A stretch of DNA of 64,000 nucleotides, from positions 33,057 to 97,056 of the forward strand of contig MNCI01005034.1 of assembly GCA_015680685.1 (NCBI GenBank), in the 5' to 3' direction. The position numbers were made by a program, and so were the translations under genes. Each line of letters starts with the position of its first letter. The first letter of the stretch is position 1. Below are positions 10,707 through 20,599 of this stretch, piece by piece. The notes below the pieces were generated by a model. It searched no databases. It worked only from the letters and a program-made list of their open reading frames with translations, and was not told the DNA's origin. The stretch comes from Gnetum montanum. Its lineage: Eukaryota; Streptophyta; Gnetopsida; Gnetales; Gnetaceae.

Positions 10707-11861
10707 CTATTGTGCATGCTGCTTAGCCCGTTGCAGAATCTCCAACAATTTTGCGGCATCGGGATGGCTTTTCACGTATCGATTCCTGAATACGTGTTCA
10801 CTAAGCGTAAAGAAGGTCGACAGACTCGGAAGTTTAACCGAAGGCTCAGTTGCAGACAGTCGCCTGAATATCTCCACCCGGGGTTTGATCCTGCTGTTCA
10901 CGCTCAACCCCAACAACACGGGCTTCTTTGCAACGGCTTCCACAGAAACGCCAACAGAAAGAACAAGAAAATCCATTTTCCGCCGTAAAGTTTCTGGACA
11001 CGACGCCAAAAGATGCGTCTGCGTTCTGGTTATGTGCCTGATATCTTCGTCACCAAGTCCTGACGCGGCCAACGCTTTCTCCGTTTCTTGAAAACTACTG
11101 CTGCCTCTGGCCATGCTCCCTAGACCCCGAGCAAACGCTGCAGAAGTCACGCCAACGCCAGCCTTCTTCAAGTAATCTATTGCAGAGCGCAATAGCTGAG
11201 AGCATACCGTTAACACTTGCGGGCAACGGAAAACCAGCAAGGAAATGGCATCATTCTGCATGCCTATATTTTTCAGCAGATTATGATGTCTTTCTACCTT
11301 TTTTGGCTCGAACCCCAGCGCCCCCGGATACTTTATCAACAACTTCCGGAGTTGCGGAGTTCCTCCGCACAGAGACTCTAGACGACTTATGCGACCGGGG
11401 AGGTCCTTTACGCTCAATACCCTAAAACCTTTGGAGATGACCTCTGGAAATGCATCTGATGCAAACCTTAGCGATTGCAGAAGCTCAAGCCTGGGCCTCA
11501 GAGTTTGCTCTGCTCTGAGGACAAGGATCCCGGGATGGCGGAGAAGATAATGCCTGAGCTGAGCATCGGAGAGGCCGTAGCTTCGAAAGAGGTCAATCGC
11601 TTCAGCTCTCTGTGTGGACTTTGCCTTAAACAGCGGAGGATTTCGTCTCTGTATCACAGACATTTCATCCGCACAGAAGTTCAATTTGCATTGCAAAAAC
11701 TGAAACATCAGATCTGGGCTCGTGATCTGTCGCCGAGAAACGGCAGCGGAGGAGAACGCTGCCAAGATACCATATCGCCATTGATGAACGGATTTGTTGA
11801 TGGAAGATGAAGCGGTGGTAGCAGAAAAAATGAGCAGCGATGAAAACTTCTGCAGATTCAT
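10707..11861 (-). CDS. mTERF-family protein, predicted mitochondrial or plastid
   Basis: Intronless, intact, 384 aa from the ATG at 11861; the frame stays open to 11999, giving a 46-aa upstream extension with its own ATG. I prefer the internal start because the following MNLQKFSSLLIFSATTASSS, rich in Ser/Ala with Arg and Lys and almost no acids, looks like an organelle presequence. The body shows tandem helical mTERF repeats with their hallmark prolines: RHYLLRHPGILVLR, LRKLLIKYPGALGFEPKKVE, SLLVFRCPQVLTV and the C-terminal KKPVLLGLSVNSRIKPR. Plant mTERF proteins bind organellar nucleic acids and act in transcription, transcript ends or splicing; the particular target cannot be told from sequence. 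Codon use is far more GC-rich than the flanks, which supports selection. This is the only convincing host gene in the window. Confidence 0.88.
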   Translation of the reverse strand: MNLQKFSSLLIFSATTASSSINKSVHQWRYGILAAFSSAAVSRRQITSPDLMFQFLQCKLNFCADEMSVIQRRNPPLFKAKSTQRAEAIDLFRSYGLSDAQLRHYLLRHPGILVLRAEQTLRPRLELLQSLRFASDAFPEVISKGFRVLSVKDLPGRISRLESLCGGTPQLRKLLIKYPGALGFEPKKVERHHNLLKNIGMQNDAISLLVFRCPQVLTVCSQLLRSAIDYLKKAGVGVTSAAFARGLGSMARGSSSFQETEKALAASGLGDEDIRHITRTQTHLLASCPETLRRKMDFLVLSVGVSVEAVAKKPVLLGLSVNSRIKPRVEIFRRLSATEPSVKLPSLSTFFTLSEHVFRNRYVKSHPDAAKLLEILQRAKQHAQ

Positions 11862-11884
11862 GGCGGATTCTGTAGAAAATTGTC

Positions 11885-11946
11885 CAGATTGGTAGCCCTT
11901 GTCTGTTAGGGTTTCAGATTGGTATAGCCCTTGTCTATTAGGGTTT
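11885..11946 (-). promoter_or_regulatory. Duplicated 30-bp unit with two telo-boxes upstream of mTERF
   Basis: Two adjacent copies, 11885-11914 and 11915-11946, of CAGATTGG..AGCCCTTGTCT.TTAGGGTTT. On the gene strand each contains AAACCCTAA, the plant telo-box, common in promoters and leaders of genes for translation and organelle biogenesis. They lie 25-85 bases upstream of the preferred start codon, so they are in the leader or core promoter. If translation began at 11999, they would be coding and would give the internal echo QGLYQSET / KGYQSG. Confidence 0.6.
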
Positions 11947-12033
11947 TCTGTTTTCTGTTGCTTGGTTAAGTTTCCAAAGAGAAGCTGATTGTAACCCAAT
12001 TGCGGCGGAAAAAGGCAAAATTAAACCCCAATT

Positions 12034-12104
12034 TGCGACAGCCGGGAGTCGAACGCGCGTCTGTTTCATAGAAAAGAACTATTCTACCACTAGATCACTC
12101 GTGC
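12034..12104 (-). pseudogene. Degenerate tRNA-Gly-like sequence
   Basis: Minus strand reads GCACGAGTGATCTAGTGGTA..., closely following plant tRNA-Gly in the D arm (TCTAGTGGTAGAAT) and T loop (GTTCGACTCCCGGC). The acceptor stem has about three mismatches, the T stem two, and the anticodon position reads TCT instead of a Gly anticodon. It is therefore a tRNA pseudogene or tRNA-derived relic, not a working gene. Confidence 0.7.
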
Positions 12105-12548
12105 GATACTATTTTTTGACGAGAATGATAACATTTAGTAAAGTAATGAACTAGTCTATCGATCCTTTTCTTGGTTTTTTTTTAATTTTTCAAAAGGTAT
12201 TCCCTTTAAAACAATGCTTCCAAGCTGGCAAGGCAAATCGTGTGAGCCTCTAGCATGTTATATACACTTCTCACCTTCCCACGATTAAATTTGGTAGCAT
12301 TTGCTTTAAAACATCTTAACATACCTAAGATATCATTTATCTTTAAAATTGAAAATAATTCTATTTACTACTCTAAAAGTAACCTACATTTTTGGTTCAT
12401 CAATTTTTTTCTTGGATATTAAAATAGTTGGTATAGCATAATGTAAAATATTTTCATCAATAACCTTAACTTTAATTGTGTATCTAGACATCATTTTATA
12501 AGTTCTTTGGTTAAGGATGGTAAATCCTAGCACAAAATGTATTTTCGC
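12105..12548. other. AT-rich intergenic DNA
   Basis: No ORF, repeat or RNA gene recognised. Confidence 0.5.
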
Positions 12549-12575
12549 GGGGAGTGGGGTGGGGTGGGGGTGGGG
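12549..12575 (+). other. G-rich tract with quadruplex potential
   Basis: Five runs of four to five G separated by one to three bases (GGGGAGTGGGGTGGGGTGGG and on to 12575). It fits the G4 pattern with short loops, in an otherwise AT-rich stretch. Confidence 0.7.
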
Positions 12576-12597
12576 TGGATTGCGGCTTGGGACACGA

Positions 12598-12668
12598 TGG
12601 TGTTAGAACCTAAAACAATTGAAACATAGGTATACCTGAAGACCCATACCACTAGGCTAACACCTTAT
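12598..12668 (-). repeat. tRNA-derived SINE-like fragment, minus copy
   Basis: The reverse complement contains GGTGTTAGCCTAGTGGTA and, further on, ACCTATGTTTCA, matching the plus copies at 12732 and 13188. Box A-like TAGCCTAGTGG is present. Confidence 0.5.
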
Positions 12669-12731
12669 TGTTATGGCACAAAATATATTTGATGTTGAAT
12701 ATTCTTGTATAGTCAAAGACATTCCTTCTTT

Positions 12732-12900
12732 AAGCAATGAGATGTTAGCCTAAAGGTAAGGGTCTTGACCTAGTAACCCTAGGTCACAAGTTCAATTCTA
12801 CTTGGTAGTAGTAAGTTATAAACTTATATAAATCTTGGGGTGCACTTATGTTTCACTTACTTTAGTTTCCAACATCCCCAAAAGGCATTCCTTTTTTTAA
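12732..12900 (+). repeat. tRNA-derived SINE-like element
   Basis: Starts GATGTTAGCCTAAAGGTAAG with box A-like TAGCCTAAAGG, followed about 40 bases later by box B-like GGTCACAAGTTCAATTCTA, a body with TTATATAAATCTTGGGG, and ends in ACATCCCCAAAAGGCATTCC with a T/A homopolymer. Spacing fits an RNA polymerase III promoter. Family not recognised. Confidence 0.6.
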
Positions 12901-13187
12901 AAAAAAATTTACTTAGATATATTTAGAAATTCATTTACCAAATCCTAAATAAATGGATGGAGGGGTATCTTCCCATTTTTATCTTTAAATTAAAATACTA
13001 TGATTATAATTGCATGACCATATATTGTTGATTGAATGCATGTTATACATTTGATTTCAAACTCATTTACTAATTTAGGGCTATTTTGAAAATTTTGAAT
13101 AATCTTTAGGCTAACATCTCATTGTTAATAAAAGGAATGTCTTTGATTGTACAAGGAAATTAATCAACAAATACATTTTGTGCCATA
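12901..13187. other. AT-rich spacer within the SINE cluster
   Basis: Contains the start of the inverted-repeat arm (from 13108). No gene seen. Confidence 0.4.
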
Positions 13188-13290
13188 AAAATGAGGTGTT
13201 AGCCTAGTGGTACGAGTCCTGGGTTGTACCTATGTTTCACTTATTTCAAGTTCCAACACCCCCCAAAGACATTCTTTTTTTTTTTTTTTT
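13188..13290 (+). repeat. SINE-like copy, internally deleted
   Basis: GAGGTGTTAGCCTAGTGGTA is followed almost at once by GTACCTATGTTTCACTTA and CCAACACCCCCCAAAGACATTC, then a 17-18 base T run. Relative to the 12732 copy the box B segment is missing. The T run resembles a terminal homopolymer. Confidence 0.55.
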
Positions 13291-13743
13291 TGAAAAAAGT
13301 TTTACATTGTTCTTTTAATTTATTGGGATGATTATTTGATAACCATTGCACTCAATAATAAGGTTGATGCCATGTAGTGTGTGCAAAAGCATGTATACAC
13401 AATAGCTACTAAATCAAAAGACATTTGGTGGCTATATAATGAAAGGGTCAAACTATCCAAAACATGCATCAAAACATCCAACCTACTTATCAACTTTTAT
13501 CATAAGAAAATGAACCAAACTAAAAACTTACAAAAGGACATCCTATGCCTTGACTATGCACTATAAGAAAGTGTTGAATAAGGAGGTCTAAAAATTAAAA
13601 TTAAAAATGAAAAGAAAAAATATCTAGACACTCTAACATGGAAACATCTTTTAGTCCATTAAGGTATGTGTCTCTAAATGATCAAAACTTTATTATCATC
13701 AATGTTAAATGGAATAATAAGAAAAAACATAAATCACTAAAGA
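13291..13743. other. AT-rich DNA without recognised feature
   Basis: A 61-aa open stretch at 13381-13566 has no motif. Nothing else is supported. Confidence 0.4.
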
Positions 13744-14025
13744 TGATGATGAAACATAAGTCAATTAGCTACATTGACGAGTATGCATTGATGTAGCCTT
13801 GTTAACACTTATGCATCAACACATCTTATGATACATTGATGCATAGCCAAACTCTTATAATTTATAACACATTTTGGTTAGTAACATAGCCAAACTCTTG
13901 TAGTTTCATTCTATGAAAGTTAGAATTTTTCTCTTTTGAGTGTCAATAGCATGAATTGAATTAATTATATGGAATTTTATTCGAGTGCACTATATACTTG
14001 GATACATATGCATGGCAAAAAATGT
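13744..14025 (+). repeat. Truncated LTR related to E1 and E3
   Basis: Begins TGATGATG, then GCTACATTGACGAG...GATGTAGCCTTGTTAAC, AGCCAAACTCTTGTAGTTTCATT, GAAAGTTAGAATTTTTCTC, and TTTTATTCGAGTGCACT. This is the order found in the first half of the E1 5' LTR (16165-16460). The rest is absent. Likely a very old solo or truncated LTR. Confidence 0.6.
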
Positions 14026-14089
14026 TGTACCCACGTTGGCTTTTTCTACATAAGTGAGAGTTTTAGGTACATTCTATGACTTCTCAGCT

Positions 14090-14620
14090 CAAAGCCATTT
14101 TTAGCAGTCTAGATTTTTAACATCCTGTGTCATCTACAATGTGGTTTCTATATCTTCATCTTTAGCTTTTGCCATAAGTAACATCTTACATAATCTACAA
14201 TGTCATTTTTATTCTTCATCTACAATCTTTAGTTTTGACATCCAATGTTAGCTCCTACGTTGATCCTAACCTCAACTTTTTTTTTGGCAAAATCTGTTTT
14301 TCAATGTGCAACATCATTTTGCCTCTCAATGTTTTGCATCAAGATCACTGTTAACATCTAATGTCGTTTTTCCTGTCAATCATCTACACATTGATTCTCT
14401 TATCTAGAACATGATTCTATATGTCCCAATGCATCATTTCTTCATGATCTATAGGCATTTTTAGCCTATAAATAAGAGAACACTTCTAAATAAAAAGGGA
14501 TTAGCATTTGATTTGCGTGTTAGACTTTTTGCGAGCATCAATTTGGCTTATTCATGACTATCTCTAATGCTAAGCATAGGTGGCTTCTTGTTTACTAGTG
14601 ATTTAGAAATCTTTCTAAAG
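14090..14620 (+). repeat. LTR-like or promoter-like direct repeat C2
   Basis: Shares with C1 (8550-9230) the CATC/AATGTC-rich block, TCATGATCTATAGGCATTTT and a following TATA-like CCTATAAATAAGAG at 14469-14482, then GGGATTAGCATTTGATTT. Same orientation as C1, about 5.6 kb apart, with the mTERF gene between. Confidence 0.4.
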
Positions 14621-15617
14621 ACATGGTCTCTTTGCAAAATAACTATTTTCTCATTAGAGATATCATCATCTTTAATTTATCTCTTTTCCCCACTAATACA
14701 TTTGTATCTCACTTGTGTTGCCCTCTTAACACACAAAAGGTCATTTGGCATTAGGTCAATACACTAATATGATCAAATCCTTTTCCCTATTATCCCTACA
14801 ATCTGCAGTGTTCTTGTTAGATCTACATCAACCGTATGTATTGGAGAGAGAATGGGTTAACACAGCTCCTTACTTAACATCTCTAATTCCTAGTCCATTT
14901 CTCAGGATCTTTACAGCAAGTTTCAAAATTTCTTTTTCCTTGTAAGTCTATTTTGTCTATTTCAGTTTTCTTGTTTTGGCATTATACTAGATCTATTTTA
15001 AGTGTTTTCTTTTAGATCTACCTTTTAACAAATCAGATCTGCTCCTTTTCTACATTTCACTTCATTTACTTTTGCTACCCCACACACACACACACATTTC
15101 TCTATTCCTTTTCTCATTATATATACATTTTGATCTTGCTTATGTTTTAGTAGCTATTTTATGCATGTTGTTTACTACTTTATTTTTGCTAGAATTTGGT
15201 AAAAACACTTATTTTATATTGAAAAATTTTTCTAACAATTTGCAAGTCTCCTTTTGATTTAAGTAAAATAAATTTTCCTAGATAGTCTAGTGGCCACGAG
15301 ATTTCTTGGCTCAGTTTCAAGTTACATTGTACCAGATCTCATATTACAATGATCATTACCATAATATCCTTCTAGTGCTAGAAGGAGGGCCTCTACAAAA
15401 TTAATGTCACTTTTAGGATTTCCTCTCTACTTACATTTATATACTATTTATCTTTGTACACTTTTCTTTGAAGTGTTAAATATGTATCACATTGAAACAC
15501 TAACATCATGTCAATTTTCTATAACTTCTATGTTTCCTTTAAACATAGAGTTCTCACTTTCTATTTTGAGTGTGAACTTATTTGTAGGAAAAACCAAAAC
15601 CTTTGGTAATAGCCATG
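14621..15617 (+). other. Left piece of an old unidentified element
   Basis: Several short plus-strand open stretches (14567-14767, 14745-14945, 15404-15661) without recognisable motifs, and a (CA)n run at 15080-15097. It is continuous, across the E2 target duplication, with 35704-36152 and then, across the E3 duplication, with 59640-60892. Confidence 0.35.
15613..15617. repeat. E2 target site duplication, left (CCATG)
   Basis: Five bases immediately before TGATGAG of E2. Partner TCATG at 35699-35703 differs by one C-to-T transition. Confidence 0.75.
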
Positions 15618-16164
15618 TGATGAGAAGTAGGTACCCCTATGTCCAACCATACGAATCATAAGTGTTCACACACAATCTGATCAAATTCCATTGATGGGAC
15701 TAGTTGTGGCATCTAGATTCTTAAGCATTGATCGTAGGATGCTATCTTCCCACTTGGACTAGTGGTAGCTTTATCACATATGGTTTGGTCCAAAGTGAGG
15801 CATATGATAATTGATGTTGTTGGATCATTACTACTCCTAGTGATAAACCTAATGGAAAATGAAATTTAGTCCTAAGTCTAAGAAATGAAGGTAAGGTAAA
15901 TCTACTCTAACCTAGAGCGACAAGCATATGGTCCTAGCTTACTGTACACATCTTGGGCTCATGTAACCATTATTTGGTTACCAAGGGTTATGCTACTGGA
16001 CAAACCAAGCAATAATACTACTAGGATTACCAAACGATTACACTTAAATAATTAAAATCAATTATACTCATTTTCCTTTACTAATGAACAAGAAAGTAAA
16101 GTACTTGGAAATGTAAATGATTAAACTAAGAAAATAGTAAAAAAAATATGCTAAATAAAATAGT
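15618..16164 (-). repeat. E2 3' LTR, outer half
   Basis: Starts TGATGAG and follows the E2 5' LTR (34670 onward) base for base with scattered substitutions until interrupted by E1 at 16165. Continues at 28639. Confidence 0.85.
16160..16164. repeat. E1 target site duplication, left (ATAGT)
   Basis: Directly before E1. The partner at 28634-28638 is ATAAT, one transition different. Removing E1 and one copy restores continuity with the intact E2 5' LTR around 35205. Confidence 0.8.
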
Positions 16165-17099
16165 TGATGAGTCATTGGTGGTTGGCTACGTTGATGAGGC
16201 CTTGTTGACGTAGCCGACCACATCGATGAGGCCTTGTCCATGAGGCCCTGTTAACGCATTTCGACCTACATTGATGATGCCTCGTCGATGCAATGTCTAT
16301 CCATTGCCTATAAATACGCATCTACCTGCCACATTTATGGGAGTCTAGATTTTAGTAGTAGCAAAGCTCTTGCATTTTTTCCATTTGAAAGTTAGATTTT
16401 TTTCCCTAAGTGCCCGCAGTAGGAGTCATTGAGTGTACGGATCTTTATTCAAGCATTATTGTACCTGAGCATAACAATTTGTGCAATAATAAAGACAAGC
16501 TTTCTAATAAACCTTGTAGCACTTTGGATAGGTTAGCTCTTTTATTTATGCATTCAATGTTTTCAATTATTTGTTAATTATTCTCAATTATTTCCCAATT
16601 ATTTTCTAGCAATTGAGTTAATGAAATTATTAAGCTAGATAGATTAAATACATAAGTACAACTACTTCAAGCATAACACATATTTACTTGGTAATCCTAG
16701 CAGCATTATCACTTGGTATGCCCAGTAGTGTAGTGTTTGGTTGCCTAGCTGTAGATACATGATGTGTATGGAAAGTGGGAACATATACTTATGTTAGGAT
16801 TAGTTAAATAGTAGTCAATTAATTAATTTAGATTAGTTAATCAAATTCCTTTTACCTACATTTTGAGCACCCAAAACATAAAATACAAAATGATAAAAAT
16901 TAAATGCCTTAGCTACACTTAACCATATCAATGAATTTCATAAGTGTAATTGGGAGGACAACAATTGACTTTAAGGTTAGATTCACTTCCTAAATGGCTA
17001 GTGCACTGGAAATGATAAAGTCCATGGAATACGATTGAGTTGCATCTGAATACTTCATGATTCATATGGTTGGGAGTAGGGGGACCTCACCGCTTATCA
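16165..17099 (+). repeat. E1 5' LTR with promoter
   Basis: TGATGAG...TTATCA, 935 bp. U3 has repeated GTTGATGAGGCC / GACGTAGCC-like units (16183-16300), then TATAAATA at 16309-16316. ATCTTTATTC near 16441 and the AATAAAGA at about 16490 suggest R and a poly(A) signal. The end GGTTGGGAGTAGGGGGACCT is shared with the minus-strand family. Confidence 0.9.
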
Positions 17100-17100
17100 T

Positions 17101-17118
17101 TGGCACCATTATTGGGGA
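17101..17118 (+). other. E1 primer binding site (tRNA-Asp type)
   Basis: TGGCACCATTATTGGGGA matches 13 of 18 bases of the complement of the tRNA-Asp 3' end. All five differences are G-to-A or C-to-T. Confidence 0.85.
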
Positions 17119-17256
17119 CTTTGTTTGTGGAACATGCGCTATTTAGGTCTTAGTGGATATCACTAATATCGTTGTATGAACCTAAAGGTCAATAACATTC
17201 CCACTATACATAATTTATAAAAGCACATTGACAATTTCATTTTTTTTTTTTACAAA

Positions 17257-19600
17257 ATATCTTCTTCTTCTCGTAAGCATGATGATGCTAAACCATTGGT
17301 CCCATAGGAATGCAAGGTGGTATACACTCATCCAGATGAGTTTGTGCCGAATTTCACCTTCATCCTACATCAAGATGAAAAAATGTGATGGTGTGCTATA
17401 GATAACAATGTTGTTTTTCCCCCTAATAAATTTGTGCCTGGAATGTTGTTTAAACCCCTTAAGAAATTGGACATAGTAGATCTTCATGAAGAGTACATTA
17501 TGGGTGGATATGACACTCAAAACTATTATCCCACTGAAACACAACGTGAGCGAGATAAATGTCAAGAGAAACTCCATGAAGCTACAAACGGGAAACATTA
17601 CACTAACCCCTTGTTCCTACTAGATCAAGAGGACAATGAGGACCCTCCCTTGGAAGGATCTCAACATGAAGATTCTCCACCCCTACTAATGACGGTAAGG
17701 GTGTGAACTTAATCTTGTGATCAACTATTCATAAACCAGGTTTAAGAAAGAGTGATAGCCAAGGTAGGGACTCAGGTGAACATCACAATAGCAAGGGATC
17801 TCATCCTCTTCATCTGATTCCAAACATTCCTCTTCATTTGATGGTTCTCATAGAAGCCATTGTCAAAACAACTATGATGAACATGATCAATGAAATAACA
17901 ATGACTATGAAGACCACCAAAATTGAAGGGGTGGCCAAAACCATCATTAGCGTCACTAACACAATGATGATGATGAGCCTTTACTAGCAACTTGAAGTAT
18001 GCTAAACATTGTAAAGGCAGTAAGAATTCCAACTAGGCATATAAAGGATAGTTGGATCAAGTGCCTAGATATGAACAATATCCTAAGATTTGAGGGGGGA
18101 TACAATTCTGATCCGTAGACACATCTGTAAGCTTTTCAAGATGCTTGTGCCTTACAAAACATTAAGAATGAATGGCAGAAACCCAAGCTTTTTCCAAGGA
18201 CACTCATTAAGGAAGCTGAAAGTTGGTTTTAGTCCTTAGAGCTAGAGTCTATTTGAAGATGGAGTACCATGTTAGAACTATTCAATGACAAATACTAGAT
18301 GTACTCCAGAGTGTCTAATTTGAGAAGGCAAATCCAAGGTTGGAAACAAGGAGCACATGAACCCTTGGATGCCACCATGGGCCAATATTATTCACTCTTA
18401 CATAGATGTCCTAGCCATGATTACTCTTAAAGGGAACAACTTTTCCACATCATAGATGGACTTAGGGTAGAAAAAAGAAGAACCCTTGGGGTGTATGCCC
18501 AAGGAAGGTTGTCTAAAATAAGAGCTCATTAGATCCAAAGGCTAATTAAGTAGGTAGTAAAAGAAGAAGGTGAGCTACAAAAAATGGAGAGTGCTAAAGA
18601 CTATAATAGGAACCCATCCATCAGAAAATGAGAGGTCCAATTTTGTGATGAGGAGGAGTTACCACTTGATCAAGTGGGGAACAGAAAGACCTTGCCTAAC
18701 CAAAAATCTATTTTTGACATTTTAGCCAAGGTTGACAGGTTATGGGACTCTTTGGATGAAATGTTTCAAACTGCTTTGAAAATTGCTGAAGAATCCAAAG
18801 AGTAGCATAGTGACCATAATCATAGATGATGAAAAGAAGATGAACATGCCTACCAAAGAGGTAAGGGCAAAGCTACTGCAATAGAGGAAGTTGTGGAGTT
18901 TGACTCCAATGATGAAACCAAATGTGACATCTATCAATATGAACATCCAAGGGGATGTTGCCCTGTGGTGTCACACTTACAAGAATCTGGAATGTATGCA
19001 CTGAACCCCCACCTAGCATGTAGGCAAGCTCCAAGATGATTTCCTTACCCTCAAGGTAGTCTAAGATAGTTCCACCAGCAACAACAAGCTTACTATCCAA
19101 GTGGAACTCCTCCACAACCTTATGAACAATACCAACAGTGGTACCAACCACAATCATGGGGAATGCCACCGCCAAGGTAGCAGTACCCTTTTAGGCAACC
19201 ATATCCATATAAGTACCATGTTTAGCAACCTGTCTCCCCTAGAATTTTTGTAAGTCATGCATCATTCTAGCATCACTATTATCCTTTGGAATACCACTGA
19301 ACACATTCAACATCTACTTGAGGGGAAAACCCATATTTGTATCCTTATCATCTTTCACATCCCTCTGCACCTACACCTCCACCTTTAACTTAGTTACCTC
19401 CTACTCCATCAATGCAACGAAATGCAGGGTTGTACACTCACAACTAGTTTTTCAACCACATGGTCTGGATAATCAAGCAAGGAAACAACCTTTCTTCCAA
19501 CCTAGCAATCCTTTCTAGCCCTCACAATCTACTCCAACTAATTGCCATGTATCTCCAATACCCTCATCCTCTACATCAAATACCTTCAAGCACCCTTCAA
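17257..19600 (+). pseudogene. E1 gag (degenerate), HPDE N-terminal class
   Basis: The frame opens at 17257 where E3 has ATG; here it is ATA, followed by SSSSRKHDDAKPLVP. N-terminal domain: VVYTHPDEFVPNFTFILHQD, open again at 17434-17706. Then a Ser-rich linker, the capsid-like region (ELFNDKY, RRQIQGWKQG, GQYYSLLHR, GVYAQGRLS) at about 18050-18600, an acidic/basic region with KGKATAIEEV and CDIYQYEHPRGCCP, and a Pro/Gln/Tyr-rich tail. Numerous stops sit in Trp and Gln codons. The element was competent when it inserted but the gene is now dead. Confidence 0.8.
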
Positions 19601-19689
19601 ATCAAGTGCTGCCTAGGATCCACACTGTGATGCTAACTCATGTTGTTTCTAACTAGATCAAGGCTGGAAACCTTCCTACAAAAATATTT

Positions 19690-20560
19690 GGTCCAGGAAG
19701 TCCACTCATCTTTTTATAGATTACTAGAAAAGAGCCATGCAAGACTCTTATTGACTTTGGTTCTAGAGATAATCTCATCTTCCATGATATGTACAGAGCT
19801 TGGAACCTACCACCTCTTAAGAAGAGCAACATCTATTTAGAATTAGTAGATTAGTCGATTACAGTCCCTTTGGGATTAGTAGAAGACATTCTGACCATAG
19901 TTTTTAGGTGATCCTATCCTGTTGATTTTTTGGTAATCAAGATGGAAAACTACAAAAGTGACTTCCCCATTATCATGGGAAGGGCTTGGTTAATCACGGT
20001 TGATGTGCGAATGGGTATAAAGGACATATTTCTCGAAATATCTAAGGAGAATGAGTTAGGAAAAATTGAGAAGTGTATTCCATGCATCACATACAGTGAT
20101 AACATGTGCAATTACGTGCAAAAGATTTGATCAATCAAAAGCACATACATTAAGGCATGCAACCAATGTGTGTAAGAAATTAATATTCAACGGTGTCTAT
20201 ATGCAGCAGCCACAAAGCAAGAGGGCACCTAGTGGTTGATAGCTAATTCAGATAGTAGCACAATATGCATCAAGCCAACTAAGAGTTTAACATGTGCATA
20301 TGTAGAAGGCATGGAAAAAATTGAACAAGTCCATTCCCAACTCTCTAATGAAGATGATGATAACTGTTGGGGAGAGTTGGAGATCCCGGATAATTTCAAG
20401 CAAGAGTCCTTAGAACTAATAACTTTACCAATCGAAATGGAGTATGAATTTTTTAAAAAATTGGTAAACTAGTCATCATTAATGCCAAACTTGCTCCTAA
20501 ACAAAAAGAAAAGTTGAAAGTGGTGAATAAATGGTCAATAGCTAACAAGAATTGATCCAA
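19690..20560 (+). pseudogene. E1 protease and PR-RT connector
   Basis: Reads CKTLIDFGSRDNLIFHDMY; the catalytic triplet is Asp-Phe-Gly (19753-19761) instead of DSG/DTG. Then VEDILTIV, DFPIIMGRAWLITVDVRMG (open 19930-20130), SLEI-type sheet, and a connector with MEKIEQVHSQLS (open 20236-20472) and VIINAKLAPKQKEKL. Active-site and frame damage make it inactive. Confidence 0.75.
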
Positions 20561-20599
20561 GGATATGCCAGCACTGCATCTACACTGACCCGACCATGA

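Larger units (their letters stand above)
12655..13205. repeat. Inverted repeat pair enclosing a SINE-like copy
   Basis: Segment 12655-12750 (AGGCTAACACC...GGCACAAAATATATTTG...CAAAGACATTCC...GATGTTAGCC) recurs as its reverse complement at 13108-13205 with moderate divergence. The ends carry the SINE box A text GTTAGCCTA, so the arrangement consists of tail-to-tail or head-to-head copies around a central unit. Confidence 0.6.

Noticed and set aside
10578-11810. Several plus-strand ORFs of 68-136 aa
   Set aside because: They are shadows of the minus-strand mTERF gene and have no motif of their own.
15595-15617. PBS-like sequence left of the E2 3' LTR
   Set aside because: TTTGGTAATAGCC loosely resembles the PBS complement, but the PPT on the other side of the LTR and the target duplication show that this is the outer flank of a 3' LTR.
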